A DNA stretch of 64,000 nucleotides from Fusobacterium varium (lineage in GTDB: Bacteria > Fusobacteriota > Fusobacteriia > Fusobacteriales > Fusobacteriaceae): the NCBI GenBank assembly GCA_002356455.1, contig AP017968.1, positions 2,418,001-2,482,000 on the forward strand, written 5' to 3'. Both the position numbers and the translations under genes were made by a program. This document shows, piece by piece, positions 8,972-17,520 of the stretch. Each line of letters opens with the position of its first letter. Position 1 is the first letter of the stretch. The notes under the pieces were generated by a model. It was not told the origin of the DNA. It saw only the letters and a program-made list of their open reading frames with translations, and searched no databases.

Positions 8972-9192
8972 TTCTACCACTCCTTTACCTTGATATTAAG
9001 CCTCAAAGGATCTCTATTAATCTTATCATATGATAGAAATAATGTCCACTTCTTTAAAATTACAGACTCAGTATTGTTCAAAGTATGTACACTATTTTGT
9101 TTATTTGCAGATTTTAAAAAAGTAAAAAGATATAGAAATTAAATTTGTATATCTTAAAGGGACAGAAAATAAAAATATCTTTTATTATCTGA

Positions 9193-9246
9193 TTGACAAA
9201 GAAAAATAAATATGATATTTTATATATAGGGTATGGGGGTATATAC
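9193..9246 (+). promoter_or_regulatory. Promoter and G-rich candidate operator of the metal ATPase
   Basis: TTGACA (9193-9198) is followed after 17 bases by TATTTT (9216-9221). Just downstream, at 9228-9246, lies GGGTATGGGGGTATATAC, reminiscent of the G-tract half-sites bound by CsoR-type metal-sensing repressors. Its position at the transcription start fits repression. The promoter is plausible; the operator is inference. Confidence 0.5.
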
Positions 9247-9297
9247 TATATCATTTGCAGATTAATTAAATAATTAATATTATTATGGAGGATACAT

Positions 9298-11658
9298 ATG
9301 AAAATAAGAGAATATGCAGTAGATAACCTTGGCTGTGCTGGGTGTGCTGCTAAAATACAACATGAAGGTTCCAAAATGACTGGTATATTAAACAGCAATC
9401 TTGATCTTTATAAGAAAAAAATGATAGTTGAAACTGATGATAGTTTTGATGAAAATCAATTTTTATCAGCTATCAATAAAATTGCAGATAAACTTGAACC
9501 TGGAACTAAAATATATAAAAAAGAAAATGAAGAAATCAAAACAAGAGAATATGTTGTAGAAAATTTAGGCTGTGCAGGATGTGCCGCTAAAATACAACAT
9601 GAAAGTTCTAAATTAAAAGGAGTTATTAACAGTAATCTTGATCTTTACAAGAAAAATATAACTGTTGAAACTGATTCATCTTTTGATGAAGAAAGTTTCT
9701 TGGAACAGGTAAATACAATAGCTGATAAATTAGAACCTGGAACTCTGATATACAAAGCTGAAACTGAAGATGATAATGATGAATCCAAAGCTAAGAGAGA
9801 AAGAGAATTGGTATTAGAAAAAGCTGAAGAAAAAAGAGAAAAGCTGCTTCTGATTACTGGAGCTGTTTTATTTATTATTTCTGTTTTTCTTAAATCTTTT
9901 CCTATGATAAAGTTAGCTGTATCAATAGCAGCATATATTATCCTAGGTGGTGATGTAGTTCTCAAATCATTTAAAAATATTGCAAAGGGAAACTTTCTTG
10001 ATGAAAATTTCTTGATGACTATTGCTACATTCGGTGCCTTTTATCTTGGAGAAACAACTGAAGCTGTTGGAGTGATGCTTTTCTATAAAGTAGGAGAATA
10101 TTTCCAAGAATCAGCTGTAAGAAACTCAAGAAAATCTATTGAAAAGCTTTTAGATATCAGACCTGATTATGCAAATATAAGAGATAAAAATGGTGAAGTA
10201 GTAAAGATTTCTCCAAAAAAATTAAAAGTTGGAGATATCATAATTATAAAATCTGGAGAAAAAGTTCCAGTAGATGGAATTGTTGTAAAGGGTGAAAGTG
10301 ATTTAAATACTGCTGCTCTTACTGGAGAATCTGTTCCTGCAGATGTTGCTGTAAATAGTGAGGTTTTAAGTGGAAGTTTAAATGGTGCTGGAGTTCTTGA
10401 AGTAAAAGTCACAAAACTTTTCAGTGATTCTACTATCAATAAAATAATAGAAATGGTAGAAAATGCAAGCAACAAAAAAGCTGAATCAGAAAAATTCATT
10501 ACAAAATTTGCTAGATATTATACACCTATAGTTGTAGTGATAGCTTTAATAGTTGGACTTGGGTTCCCTGCACTATTTGGTAATTTCAATATGTGGTTTG
10601 GAAGAGCATTAATATTCCTTGTTATATCTTGTCCATGTGCTTTGGTATTATCCGTACCTCTTACTTTTTTCAGCAGTATAGGGAAAGCATCAAAAAGCGG
10701 TATTCTTATCAAAGGGGGAAACTATCTTGAAGCTCTTACTACCATAGGTGCTGTTGTTTTTGACAAGACTGGTACTCTTACTAAAGGAAAATTTAAAATA
10801 GACAAACTTGAAGCTGTAAATGAAAGTGAAGATAATCTTTTAAAAACAGCTAAAATAGGTGAATTTTACTCAAATCACCCAATAGGAAAAGCTATTCTAA
10901 GTTATGGAAGTATAGAAGTAAATGAAGAATATATAGAAGGGTACAAAGAACTTTCTGGATTTGGAGTGCTTTCTTATTATGAAGGCAAAATGATACTTAT
11001 AGGAAATTATAAACTTATGAAAGAATATAAGATAAAGGCAGAAGAAAAACATTATGCTGGTACTGTTCTTTATGTAGCAGAAGATAATGTATTCCTAGGA
11101 TATGTATATATTTCTGATGAAATAAAAGAAGACTCGCCACTAACTATAGAAGGATTAAAGAAATCTGGTATCCAAAGTTATATGCTTACTGGAGATAACA
11201 ATAAAATAGGGGCTGTTGTTGGAGAAAAGCTTGGATTAAATCCTGAAAATGTATATTCTCAATTATTGCCACAGGATAAAGTAAGTAAACTTGAAGAAAT
11301 CAAATCTAAAAACAATAAAGGTGTTGTTTTTGTGGGAGATGGTGTCAATGATGCTCCTGTATTATCTTTAGCTGATGTAGGAATAGCTATGGGTGGAGTT
11401 GGTAGTGATATTGCTATTGAAGCTGCTGATGTTGTTATAATGAAAGATGAACCTTCTAAAATACTGGAATTATTAAAAATAGCAAAACAAAATAAAAAAG
11501 TTGTTATGCAGAATATAATTATGGCTCTTGGAATAAAAGTTATAGTTATGATACTTGGAGTATTTGGTATAGCAAATATGTGGATGGCAATATTTTCAGA
11601 TGTTGGAGTATCTTTATTAGCTGTTCTTAATGCTTCACAAGGAATAAAGAGAAATTAA
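9298..11658 (+). CDS. P1B-type heavy-metal-transporting ATPase with two N-terminal HMA domains
   Basis: A 786-residue P-type ATPase of the inner membrane. Two HMA metal-binding domains are repeated with a 79-residue period, with CxxC cysteines at 13/16 and 92/95, each in NLGCAGCAAKIQHE. Core motifs follow: TGES, CPC in the transmembrane metal site (near 445), DKTGTLTKG (near 487, phosphorylated Asp), NHPIGKA and GDGVNDAP. The last membrane helices contain a Lys (ALGIKV) and an Asp (FSDVG), the P1B-2 signature for Zn, Cd or Pb export (CadA/ZntA). GGAGG lies 7 bases before the ATG. A single-gene unit with its own promoter and terminator. Confidence 0.93.
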   Translation: MKIREYAVDNLGCAGCAAKIQHEGSKMTGILNSNLDLYKKKMIVETDDSFDENQFLSAINKIADKLEPGTKIYKKENEEIKTREYVVENLGCAGCAAKIQHESSKLKGVINSNLDLYKKNITVETDSSFDEESFLEQVNTIADKLEPGTLIYKAETEDDNDESKAKRERELVLEKAEEKREKLLLITGAVLFIISVFLKSFPMIKLAVSIAAYIILGGDVVLKSFKNIAKGNFLDENFLMTIATFGAFYLGETTEAVGVMLFYKVGEYFQESAVRNSRKSIEKLLDIRPDYANIRDKNGEVVKISPKKLKVGDIIIIKSGEKVPVDGIVVKGESDLNTAALTGESVPADVAVNSEVLSGSLNGAGVLEVKVTKLFSDSTINKIIEMVENASNKKAESEKFITKFARYYTPIVVVIALIVGLGFPALFGNFNMWFGRALIFLVISCPCALVLSVPLTFFSSIGKASKSGILIKGGNYLEALTTIGAVVFDKTGTLTKGKFKIDKLEAVNESEDNLLKTAKIGEFYSNHPIGKAILSYGSIEVNEEYIEGYKELSGFGVLSYYEGKMILIGNYKLMKEYKIKAEEKHYAGTVLYVAEDNVFLGYVYISDEIKEDSPLTIEGLKKSGIQSYMLTGDNNKIGAVVGEKLGLNPENVYSQLLPQDKVSKLEEIKSKNNKGVVFVGDGVNDAPVLSLADVGIAMGGVGSDIAIEAADVVIMKDEPSKILELLKIAKQNKKVVMQNIIMALGIKVIVMILGVFGIANMWMAIFSDVGVSLLAVLNASQGIKRN

Positions 11659-11669
11659 ATTTAAAGAAT

Positions 11670-11698
11670 AAAAAAGATCAGTCTACCTGATCTTTTTT
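11670..11698 (+). terminator. Intrinsic terminator after the metal ATPase
   Basis: A stem AAAAAAGATCAG / CTGATCTTTTTT with a 5-base loop, about 12 bases after the stop. Confidence 0.9.
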
Positions 11699-11738
11699 CA
11701 TTTACAATACTAAAAATGATTTATTTAAAAAAATAAAA

Positions 11739-11747
11739 TGGTATAAT
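11739..11747 (+). promoter_or_regulatory. Extended -10 promoter element
   Basis: TGGTATAAT lies 32 bases before the ATG of the membrane protein gene; no clear -35 is seen. Confidence 0.55.
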
Positions 11748-11779
11748 TTAAAATAAAAGATTACTTGGAGGAAAGATAA

Positions 11780-12313
11780 ATGATAAAAAGAAATATAAAA
11801 GAATACTATGAAAGAGAAAAAGAAAAATATTTTGATTATTTTATTCTTGGAATATCAGGGATTTACTTATTTATTACAGCAGGGGCTTTCTGGCTCAGTT
11901 TTCTGCTTTATCACAATACAAATATTGTTGGTATCATTCTTGGATTTTTCTTTTTAGCTGCATATATTGTATATTTTAAAATGGACAAGTATTACAAATT
12001 TACATATTTTTTAGTTTTTCTTGTTTCAACTTGGGTAGCTTCTGCTGTATTATCAACTATTATCTCTCTTATTTTAATTTTACCAGCACAATACCTGAAA
12101 TACTATCAGAATTTTAATTTTAAATTGGAGCATATGCTTATGCTTATTCTTGTCATTAGAGGAATTATTGGAATGTTTATAAATTCATTTTTATACCAGC
12201 TTTTCAAAAAACTTTCATATAAACATGTCTATTTAAATCCTGAAAAGTATGGAGGAGAAGACACTGAGGAAAAAGAAAAGGAAGATGATGAAGAATATAG
12301 TGAGCATTTATAA
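11780..12313 (+). CDS. Hypothetical integral membrane protein with acidic C-terminus
   Basis: A 177-residue protein: a charged N-terminus (about 1-20), four hydrophobic segments (about 22-45, 50-66, 72-98 and 115-137), and a strongly acidic tail of Glu/Asp/Lys over the last ~20 residues. GGAGG lies 8 bases before the ATG. No known family was recognised. The IS91-type element begins 26 bases after the stop, and the hairpin at the element's left end now appears to act as the terminator for this gene. Confidence 0.65.
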   Translation: MIKRNIKEYYEREKEKYFDYFILGISGIYLFITAGAFWLSFLLYHNTNIVGIILGFFFLAAYIVYFKMDKYYKFTYFLVFLVSTWVASAVLSTIISLILILPAQYLKYYQNFNFKLEHMLMLILVIRGIIGMFINSFLYQLFKKLSYKHVYLNPEKYGGEDTEEKEKEDDEEYSEHL

Positions 12314-12339
12314 AATAATAAATACTTAAAATTCATATA

Positions 12340-13780
12340 TATAAAAAAAGCTGAGTAACATTTAAAAAAAATGTTTTACTCAGCTCTCTTTTTTGTATAA
12401 TATAGTTACCACCCTAATTATACAAAGGAGACATTCATGCAAATCAAACATATTATCTCTAAAATCAATATAACAAATCTTTTAGGTAAAATCAAGAAAT
12501 ATTTTAAAAATGAACATTTTGAGGATGTTAAACAGACTATTCAAAAATTCTTAGCTTGTTCTATTGATAAATCTTTTCTCTCTCTTCAATGCCCTAATTG
12601 TCATGAGGCGCATAAAATTAAAGTTACTTGTAAATCTAGATTTTGTCCTTCCTGCGGTAAACGTTATTCTGCTGTTTGAACTGAAAAAACTTCCACTTCT
12701 CTTATTGATGTTAAACATAGAAGTGTCCTTTTTACTATTCCTGAAGAACTTAGAATGTTTTTCTTCTATGATAGAGACCTTTTAACTAAGCTTGCTTATG
12801 CTGTTAATGATGTTTTTAAATATCAATTTCATAACATTAAAGCAAAAAATCAAAGAATTCATAAAATTTCAAAATATTCCTCTAAATACTTTACTAACTC
12901 AGATATCATTCATTATGGATTGATTACTGTTATTCATACCTTTGGGCGCGATCTTAAATGGAACCCTCATATTCATGCTATTGTTACTTTAGGTGGATTC
13001 AATAAAAACTTCCAATTTCTTGAAAAAAAATATTTTCATGTCAATTCCATTGCTGGACAATGGAAAAAAATGGTTATTGATATTGTTAAATCTGGAAATT
13101 ATGACAAGCCTGAAATTAAAGCTAAAGCTTATGCTGCTGCTAACTACCTTTATCGCAAAAATACAAGATTCTTTTTCAATGTTGCAAAAAATGATTTAAA
13201 TAATAATATTTATGCAATTAAATATATTGGCAGATATCTGTCAAGAGCTCCTATCGCAGAATATAAAATTGTTGATTTCTATGATAATAAGGTTACTTTC
13301 TATTATGAAAGTCTTGCTGATGATAAACAAAGAATTGAGCTTACTTTAGATGTGGAAACATTTCTTTCCAAATTAATTATTCACATTCCCCCTAAACATT
13401 TCAAAATGATTAGGCGCTTTGGAATCTATTCTAGAAATATTAAATCAGAACTTAAAAACATCATGAAATTCATGAGAAAATATGTCTCTAAATATTCCAA
13501 TTCTACTTTTTATCAACTTGAAATATGGAACGCTTTTGGAGTAAATCCTTTTTATTGTTTTAAATGTAATGCCAGAATGAAAATTAAAAAAATATCATAT
13601 TTTAATATACATACAGGCTCCATTTGCTGGAAAGAATATCGCTAAACAGCTGATTAACAATCAGCTTTTTTGTGCTGTCAATTTTAATCTTATTCAATTA
13701 ATATATCTAATATGAATACAAAATAATTAACATTTTTTATTTTTTCAATAAATTTATCAAATTATAATTTCCTAAGAAAT
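12340..13780 (+). mobile_element. IS91-type element, copy A (1441 bp)
   Basis: The boundaries come from comparing this copy with copy B at 22.5 kb: identity starts at TATAAAAAAAG (12340) and stops at CTAAGAAAT (13780), giving 1441 bp in both copies, with about 15 substitutions and no indels. The left end is a long hairpin (GCTGAGTAA.../...TTACTCAGC) followed by a T run; near the right end, after the transposase, is AGCTGATT / AATCAGCT plus T run. No target-site duplication or terminal inverted repeats are visible, as expected for HUH (rolling-circle) IS91-type elements. The element's right end abuts the terminator of the minus-strand EcsC-like gene. Confidence 0.85.
12437..13645 (+). pseudogene. 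IS91-type Y2 transposase with in-frame TGA (copy A)
   Basis: A 403-codon frame interrupted only by TGA at codon 81 (12677-12679). Codons 1-80 are the IS91 zinc-binding domain (CPNC at 54-57, then a C.SRFCPSC cluster). Codons 82-402 are the Y2 transposase, with the HUH motif NPHIHA and paired tyrosines in YIGRYLSRAP. The frame is open on both sides and the TGA stands where related proteins usually have Trp (zinc-finger-CGK-x-W pattern), so a TGG-to-TGA change is the simplest view. The same TGA is in copy B. AAGGAG is present before the first ATG. Either both copies are dead and moved in trans, or the codon is read through. Confidence 0.85.
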
Positions 13781-13782
13781 CA

Positions 13783-13812
13783 AAAAAGGATGACTTTTCA
13801 ATCATCCTTTTT
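13783..13812 (-). terminator. Terminator of the EcsC-like gene
   Basis: A perfect 11-bp stem AAAAAGGATGA / TCATCCTTTTT two bases from the right end of IS copy A. Confidence 0.85.
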
Positions 13813-13813
13813 A

Positions 13814-14548
13814 TTATTTATTTTTATAAAAACTTATATCTGCCAAAGGAAGCTCAGATAAAGCTTCCTGTAAATTAAGAGCAAGTGGCTTCATTGTAAT
13901 GTAAGTAACTATCCCTGATATTATTCCTCCTATATAAGGAATAACTTTACTTACCCCTACAGAAAAGCTCTGCTGGCTGACTCTTATTCCCAATATAGAT
14001 GCTGCTTTTTTGATTATTGGATATACAGCACTTCTTGTCAATGCTTTCTGCAATATTTTCTTCTCAATATTTAAAGCAGCACTTTGAGCTAACTTAACCA
14101 CAGCATTATCTGCTAAATCTACTCCAAACATCACACCCATAAGCAAAGTCATCCGCTCAATAGTATCCTTACTCAAGTCCTCACCATCAAACATATCTTT
14201 CCATCCATAGAGATAGGCTAATTTTTGAGTTATTCTGATTATATGTCCAAAATATTGAGTAATATCAATAGCAATAGTTCCTGCAATAGCTATTCCTCCC
14301 GGAATACCTATAATTGTTGAGATAAAAGTAGACTGTCTTATTTCATGTGCAATCACTTTATCTGCTATTTTATTTATTTCAGAAACTTCTATTCCTGCAA
14401 TAGCTGGATTGTCTTGAACAGCTTTTTTTACTATATCTTCAGAAAAATATTTAGATAATTCTTTATTTAAGAAGTTTTCTCTGTTTATTTTCACTCCATG
14501 AACTTTCATTATTTTTTCTAAAATAGCATCAAATTTATTCCTACCCAT
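13814..14548 (-). CDS. EcsC-like family protein
   Basis: A 244-residue protein. The central part reads IGIPGGIAIAGTIAIDITQYF followed by ITQKLAYLYG (about 90-122), the pattern of EcsC-family proteins, with a Gly/Ala-rich amphipathic or membrane-associated helix. A second hydrophobic stretch (SVGVSKVIPYIGGIISGIVTYITM) lies near 195-218. No catalytic motif is visible. The ribosome site is weak (GTGGGG about 6 bases before the ATG). It lies between efp and IS copy A on the same strand as efp but after efp's terminator, so it is probably transcribed separately. Family call moderate; role unknown. Confidence 0.6.
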   Translation of the reverse strand: MGRNKFDAILEKIMKVHGVKINRENFLNKELSKYFSEDIVKKAVQDNPAIAGIEVSEINKIADKVIAHEIRQSTFISTIIGIPGGIAIAGTIAIDITQYFGHIIRITQKLAYLYGWKDMFDGEDLSKDTIERMTLLMGVMFGVDLADNAVVKLAQSAALNIEKKILQKALTRSAVYPIIKKAASILGIRVSQQSFSVGVSKVIPYIGGIISGIVTYITMKPLALNLQEALSELPLADISFYKNK

Positions 14549-14574
14549 ACTAACCCCACTTAATTAATATAATT

Positions 14575-14607
14575 AAAAAGCTGACCTAAATCATTCGATC
14601 AGCTTTT
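14575..14607 (-). terminator. Terminator of efp
   Basis: A stem AAAAGCTGA / TCAGCTTTT with a 14-base loop, immediately after efp; the minus-strand side ends in a T run. Confidence 0.8.
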
Positions 14608-14617
14608 ATTTAAAAAA

Positions 14618-15181
14618 TTATTTTTTGATTCTTTCTACATATTCATTTGTTCTAGTATCTATTTTAATCCATTCACCTTGTTCAACAAATAGAGGAACTT
14701 GAACTTCAAATCCAGTATTAATTCTAGCTGCTTTCATTACTTTTCCAGTAGTATCTCCTCTTAGTCCTGGTTCAGTATATTCAATTTGTCTTTCAAGGAA
14801 AGTAGGTAATTCTACAGCAACTGGAGTAGATTCATAGTATATTACATCTAATTCCATTCCTTCTTCTAGATAGTTGATAGCATCTCCTAGATCTTCTTCT
14901 TTAAGTTCTACTTGATCCCAAGTTTCTGGGTTTGAAAATACATAGAAACTTCCATCATTATAAGAATAAACTGTTTTAACTTTATCAAGTCTGATATCAT
15001 CCATTTTTTCATCTGCTTTATAAACAGCATCTGAAATATTTCCATTTAATAGATTTTTCATTTTAAATTTTACCACTGCAGCGTTTCTTCCTGATTTGTT
15101 GTACTCTGATTTTAGAACTACAAATGGATCGTTTCCGATTTTAATTGTACTTCCTGCTCTTAATTCTTGAGCTATTTTCAT
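14618..15181 (-). CDS. efp: Translation elongation factor P, Arg32 (rhamnosylated) type
   Basis: A 187-residue EF-P of standard three-domain length. The tip of domain I reads NKSGRNAAV with Arg at position 32, as in Pseudomonas and Neisseria EF-P, rather than the Lys34 of E. coli or the Lys32 of Bacillus. RGDTTGKVMKAARINTG and IDTRTNEYVERIK are the conserved domain II/III motifs. EF-P enters the ribosomal E-site and rescues stalls at polyproline. Arg32 EF-P needs rhamnosylation by EarP, and the earP gene lies 10 bases upstream on the same strand. AGGAGG precedes the ATG. Followed by its own terminator. Confidence 0.96.
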   Translation of the reverse strand: MKIAQELRAGSTIKIGNDPFVVLKSEYNKSGRNAAVVKFKMKNLLNGNISDAVYKADEKMDDIRLDKVKTVYSYNDGSFYVFSNPETWDQVELKEEDLGDAINYLEEGMELDVIYYESTPVAVELPTFLERQIEYTEPGLRGDTTGKVMKAARINTGFEVQVPLFVEQGEWIKIDTRTNEYVERIKK

Positions 15182-15191
15182 TTTTGACCTC

Positions 15192-16358
15192 CTAAAATTT
15201 CTCTATAAAATCTTTTACTTTATTTATAAGATTACAGTTTGAGATAAGAAAATCTCTAAATAGAGAATTGCATCTTTCTATCTCCTTCAGATTGTTGAAG
15301 AAAAATAAATATTCCTCTTTTCCTTCTTCTAAAGAATTTTCTCTTCTAAAATTGTAATCTTTAAAAAGCTTTTTATATTCAGATAAATATCTTTCTGAAG
15401 TTTTTTCTTTCAGCTGTCTTTCATATTTATCTAAGAATCCTTCTATTTTATCCATATGAGCATAATCTTCCTGACAGTAAATATGCCATAGATAAGGCTT
15501 TCCTGTAAGCACTGCCCTTATAAAAGAATCCTCTCCCCTTACAAAATTAAAGTCTGTCAGATTTATTAATTCTTCATAATCTTCCTGACTTAAAAATTTG
15601 TAGAACTGTACTTCTATTTTACCATATTTATAAATATTTCCAAGCTTTTCTATAAAATTTTTCTCAAAAAAGTTTTGGAATCCTTTTTGTGTCTTTTCTC
15701 CCATAGCTAAAATTACTATTTCTTTATCTAAAGACTTTAGATCCCTAAGTAATGGAGTAAAGTTTTTTTCATATGAAAATACTGTCCCTATGATTTTATT
15801 ATCTATATTTTGTATTTCTGAGAAAAATTTTTTTTGGTAATATTCTTTATTTTCAATTATTTTTTTTATTCTTTCAAGATAAAGTGAATCAGCTATAATC
15901 CCTCCACTTTTTTCAGTAAATCCAGGCATAAAAAATACCTTTTTTAATTTACCTTTTCCAGTTGGTGATTCCCGCAGATGACAGCTTTCTATCCAGTCTT
16001 CTGCTGAAAGATATTCCAGATTTATAAGCAGTTCTGAGTGTTCATAAGCCTCATTCATATACTCCTCAGGTATTGTACACCCAAAGGCTTCTATTATAAC
16101 ATTTGCAGTAGAAAAAGTACACATATTTTTCTTAACATACTCATATGTAACATATTGAATTCCGTCTATTTCTTGTTTTGGAATATTTTTTACATTTGAA
16201 TTTATATTAATAAATTCATCAAGTCTATTAAGCACTACTCTTATTTGTAAATCTTCTCCAAATACCTTTCTGAATTCCTTTCCTAACCTATAAACTACTC
16301 CAATATCACCAAAATTATCTATTATCTCACAAAATATATCAAGACTCCTTAATTTCAT
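15192..16358 (-). CDS. earP: EarP, EF-P arginine rhamnosyltransferase
   Basis: A 388-residue protein (DUF2331/EarP length is about 380). It has the EarP N-terminal motif DIFCEIIDNFGDIGVVYRL (7-25) with the two aspartates (Asp14, Asp18) that act in catalysis in characterised EarPs, then LINLEYLSAEDWIESCH (about 131-147), FFMPGFTEKSGG (about 162-173) and a C-terminal FVRGEDSFIRA sugar-nucleotide region. It transfers rhamnose from dTDP-rhamnose to Arg32 of EF-P. The pairing with an Arg32-type efp directly downstream is strong support. It overlaps the OYE-family gene by 20 bases; no strong ribosome site precedes its ATG, so translational coupling is likely. Confidence 0.93.
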   Translation of the reverse strand: MKLRSLDIFCEIIDNFGDIGVVYRLGKEFRKVFGEDLQIRVVLNRLDEFININSNVKNIPKQEIDGIQYVTYEYVKKNMCTFSTANVIIEAFGCTIPEEYMNEAYEHSELLINLEYLSAEDWIESCHLRESPTGKGKLKKVFFMPGFTEKSGGIIADSLYLERIKKIIENKEYYQKKFFSEIQNIDNKIIGTVFSYEKNFTPLLRDLKSLDKEIVILAMGEKTQKGFQNFFEKNFIEKLGNIYKYGKIEVQFYKFLSQEDYEELINLTDFNFVRGEDSFIRAVLTGKPYLWHIYCQEDYAHMDKIEGFLDKYERQLKEKTSERYLSEYKKLFKDYNFRRENSLEEGKEEYLFFFNNLKEIERCNSLFRDFLISNCNLINKVKDFIEKF

Positions 16359-17298
16359 TTCTTTTTTCGTACTCCTTTTTTGCTGCTTCTGCCCAATTAG
16401 GTTTTGCTATTATAGCTCTCCCTACTGCTACAAAATCTAAAAGTTCATTTTCTATAAGCCAACTTGCTTCTGTTTCTTTTTTTATTTTCCTTACTCCAAT
16501 CACTGGTATGTTCACATGTTTTTTAATCTCTGTTCCCATATAGATTACCCAATCCAGAGGAAATTCTGTCGGCATTTCTATTTTTCTTTCCTGTTTGAAT
16601 GCAGGATCTGGAACTCCACTTGATACATGAAGTATATCTACTCCAAGTTTTTCCAAATATTTTGCTATCTCTATTCCATCTTTTAGTTCAGGCTCATTTC
16701 CTCCCATTCTATAGCCTAAAATAAAATCATCATTAAAAATATCTCTTGTTTCTTCTATAAGTTTTTTTGAAAAATACATTCTCTTTTCAAAAGTTCCTCC
16801 ATATTTATCTTCTCTCAAATTCCATAATCTGGAATTTAATTGTGATATAAGATAAGTATGAGCTCCATGAATTTCTATTCCATCAAAGCCTGCCTCTCTC
16901 GCTCTCTTAAAAGCCATTTTAAAGCTTTCCAGTATCTCATCCAGAAGATGCTCAGGCACATCTTTGATTTTCTCTTTAAAGCCTGCATGATGAAGTTGTA
17001 TAAGGACAGGAACATCATATTCATGACAAGTATCAGCTATTCTTTTAAGTCCAGCTATAAATTTATCATCCCATATACCCAGCTGATTATCTCTCAGCTT
17101 TCCATCTTCTGCTACAGCAGAAGCTTCTACTATTACCAGTCCGATTCCTCCAGCACAGACATCTTTGTACCATTCTATTACTTTGTCTGTAACAAAACCA
17201 TCTTTTCCTACCATTGAAAATCTTACCAGTGGCGGAAGAACTATTCTATTCTTTATTTTTATATTTTTTATATTTATACAATCAAATAATTTTGGCAT
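16339..17298 (-). CDS. Old yellow enzyme family NADH:flavin oxidoreductase
   Basis: A 319-residue FMN TIM-barrel only, without the Fe-S and FAD domains of 2,4-dienoyl-CoA reductases. Motifs: KNRIVLPPLVRFS (19-31), LIQLHHAG (about 98-105), GFDGIEIHGAHTYLISQL (about 133-150) with the substrate-binding His pair, YGGTFEKR and VAVGRAIIAKPNWA near the C-terminus. It probably reduces an activated C=C bond using NAD(P)H. AGAGGG precedes the ATG. It heads a transcript with earP and efp; no functional link to EF-P modification is known to me, so the linkage may be incidental. Confidence 0.88.
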   Translation of the reverse strand: MPKLFDCINIKNIKIKNRIVLPPLVRFSMVGKDGFVTDKVIEWYKDVCAGGIGLVIVEASAVAEDGKLRDNQLGIWDDKFIAGLKRIADTCHEYDVPVLIQLHHAGFKEKIKDVPEHLLDEILESFKMAFKRAREAGFDGIEIHGAHTYLISQLNSRLWNLREDKYGGTFEKRMYFSKKLIEETRDIFNDDFILGYRMGGNEPELKDGIEIAKYLEKLGVDILHVSSGVPDPAFKQERKIEMPTEFPLDWVIYMGTEIKKHVNIPVIGVRKIKKETEASWLIENELLDFVAVGRAIIAKPNWAEAAKKEYEKRNEIKES

Positions 17299-17456
17299 TT
17301 TTCCCTCTCTGATATTTTGCTTTGATGTAATATTATATCATATTTTTGATAACTTCATTCAAATTTTTTTGTTTTTTAAAGATAAAGTTTTAAAAAAATA
17401 AATAAGTAAATATTTAAATATAACCTAAACTTCTATTGCTAAATTGTCAATAACTA

Positions 17457-17465
17457 TGGTATAAT
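17457..17465 (+). promoter_or_regulatory. Extended -10 promoter of the ABC-F gene
   Basis: TGGTATAAT lies 55 bases before the ATG and points away from the divergent OYE-earP-efp unit. Confidence 0.55.
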
Positions 17466-17520
17466 ATAATGATTTTTTGAATACGTATAAAAGTAAAATT
17501 TATAGGAGGATATATATTAA

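Noticed and set aside
12677-12679. Genome-wide reassignment of TGA to Trp
   Set aside because: Other genes here end with TGA in the expected place (for example tilS, creD and the OYE-family gene), so TGA acts as a normal stop.
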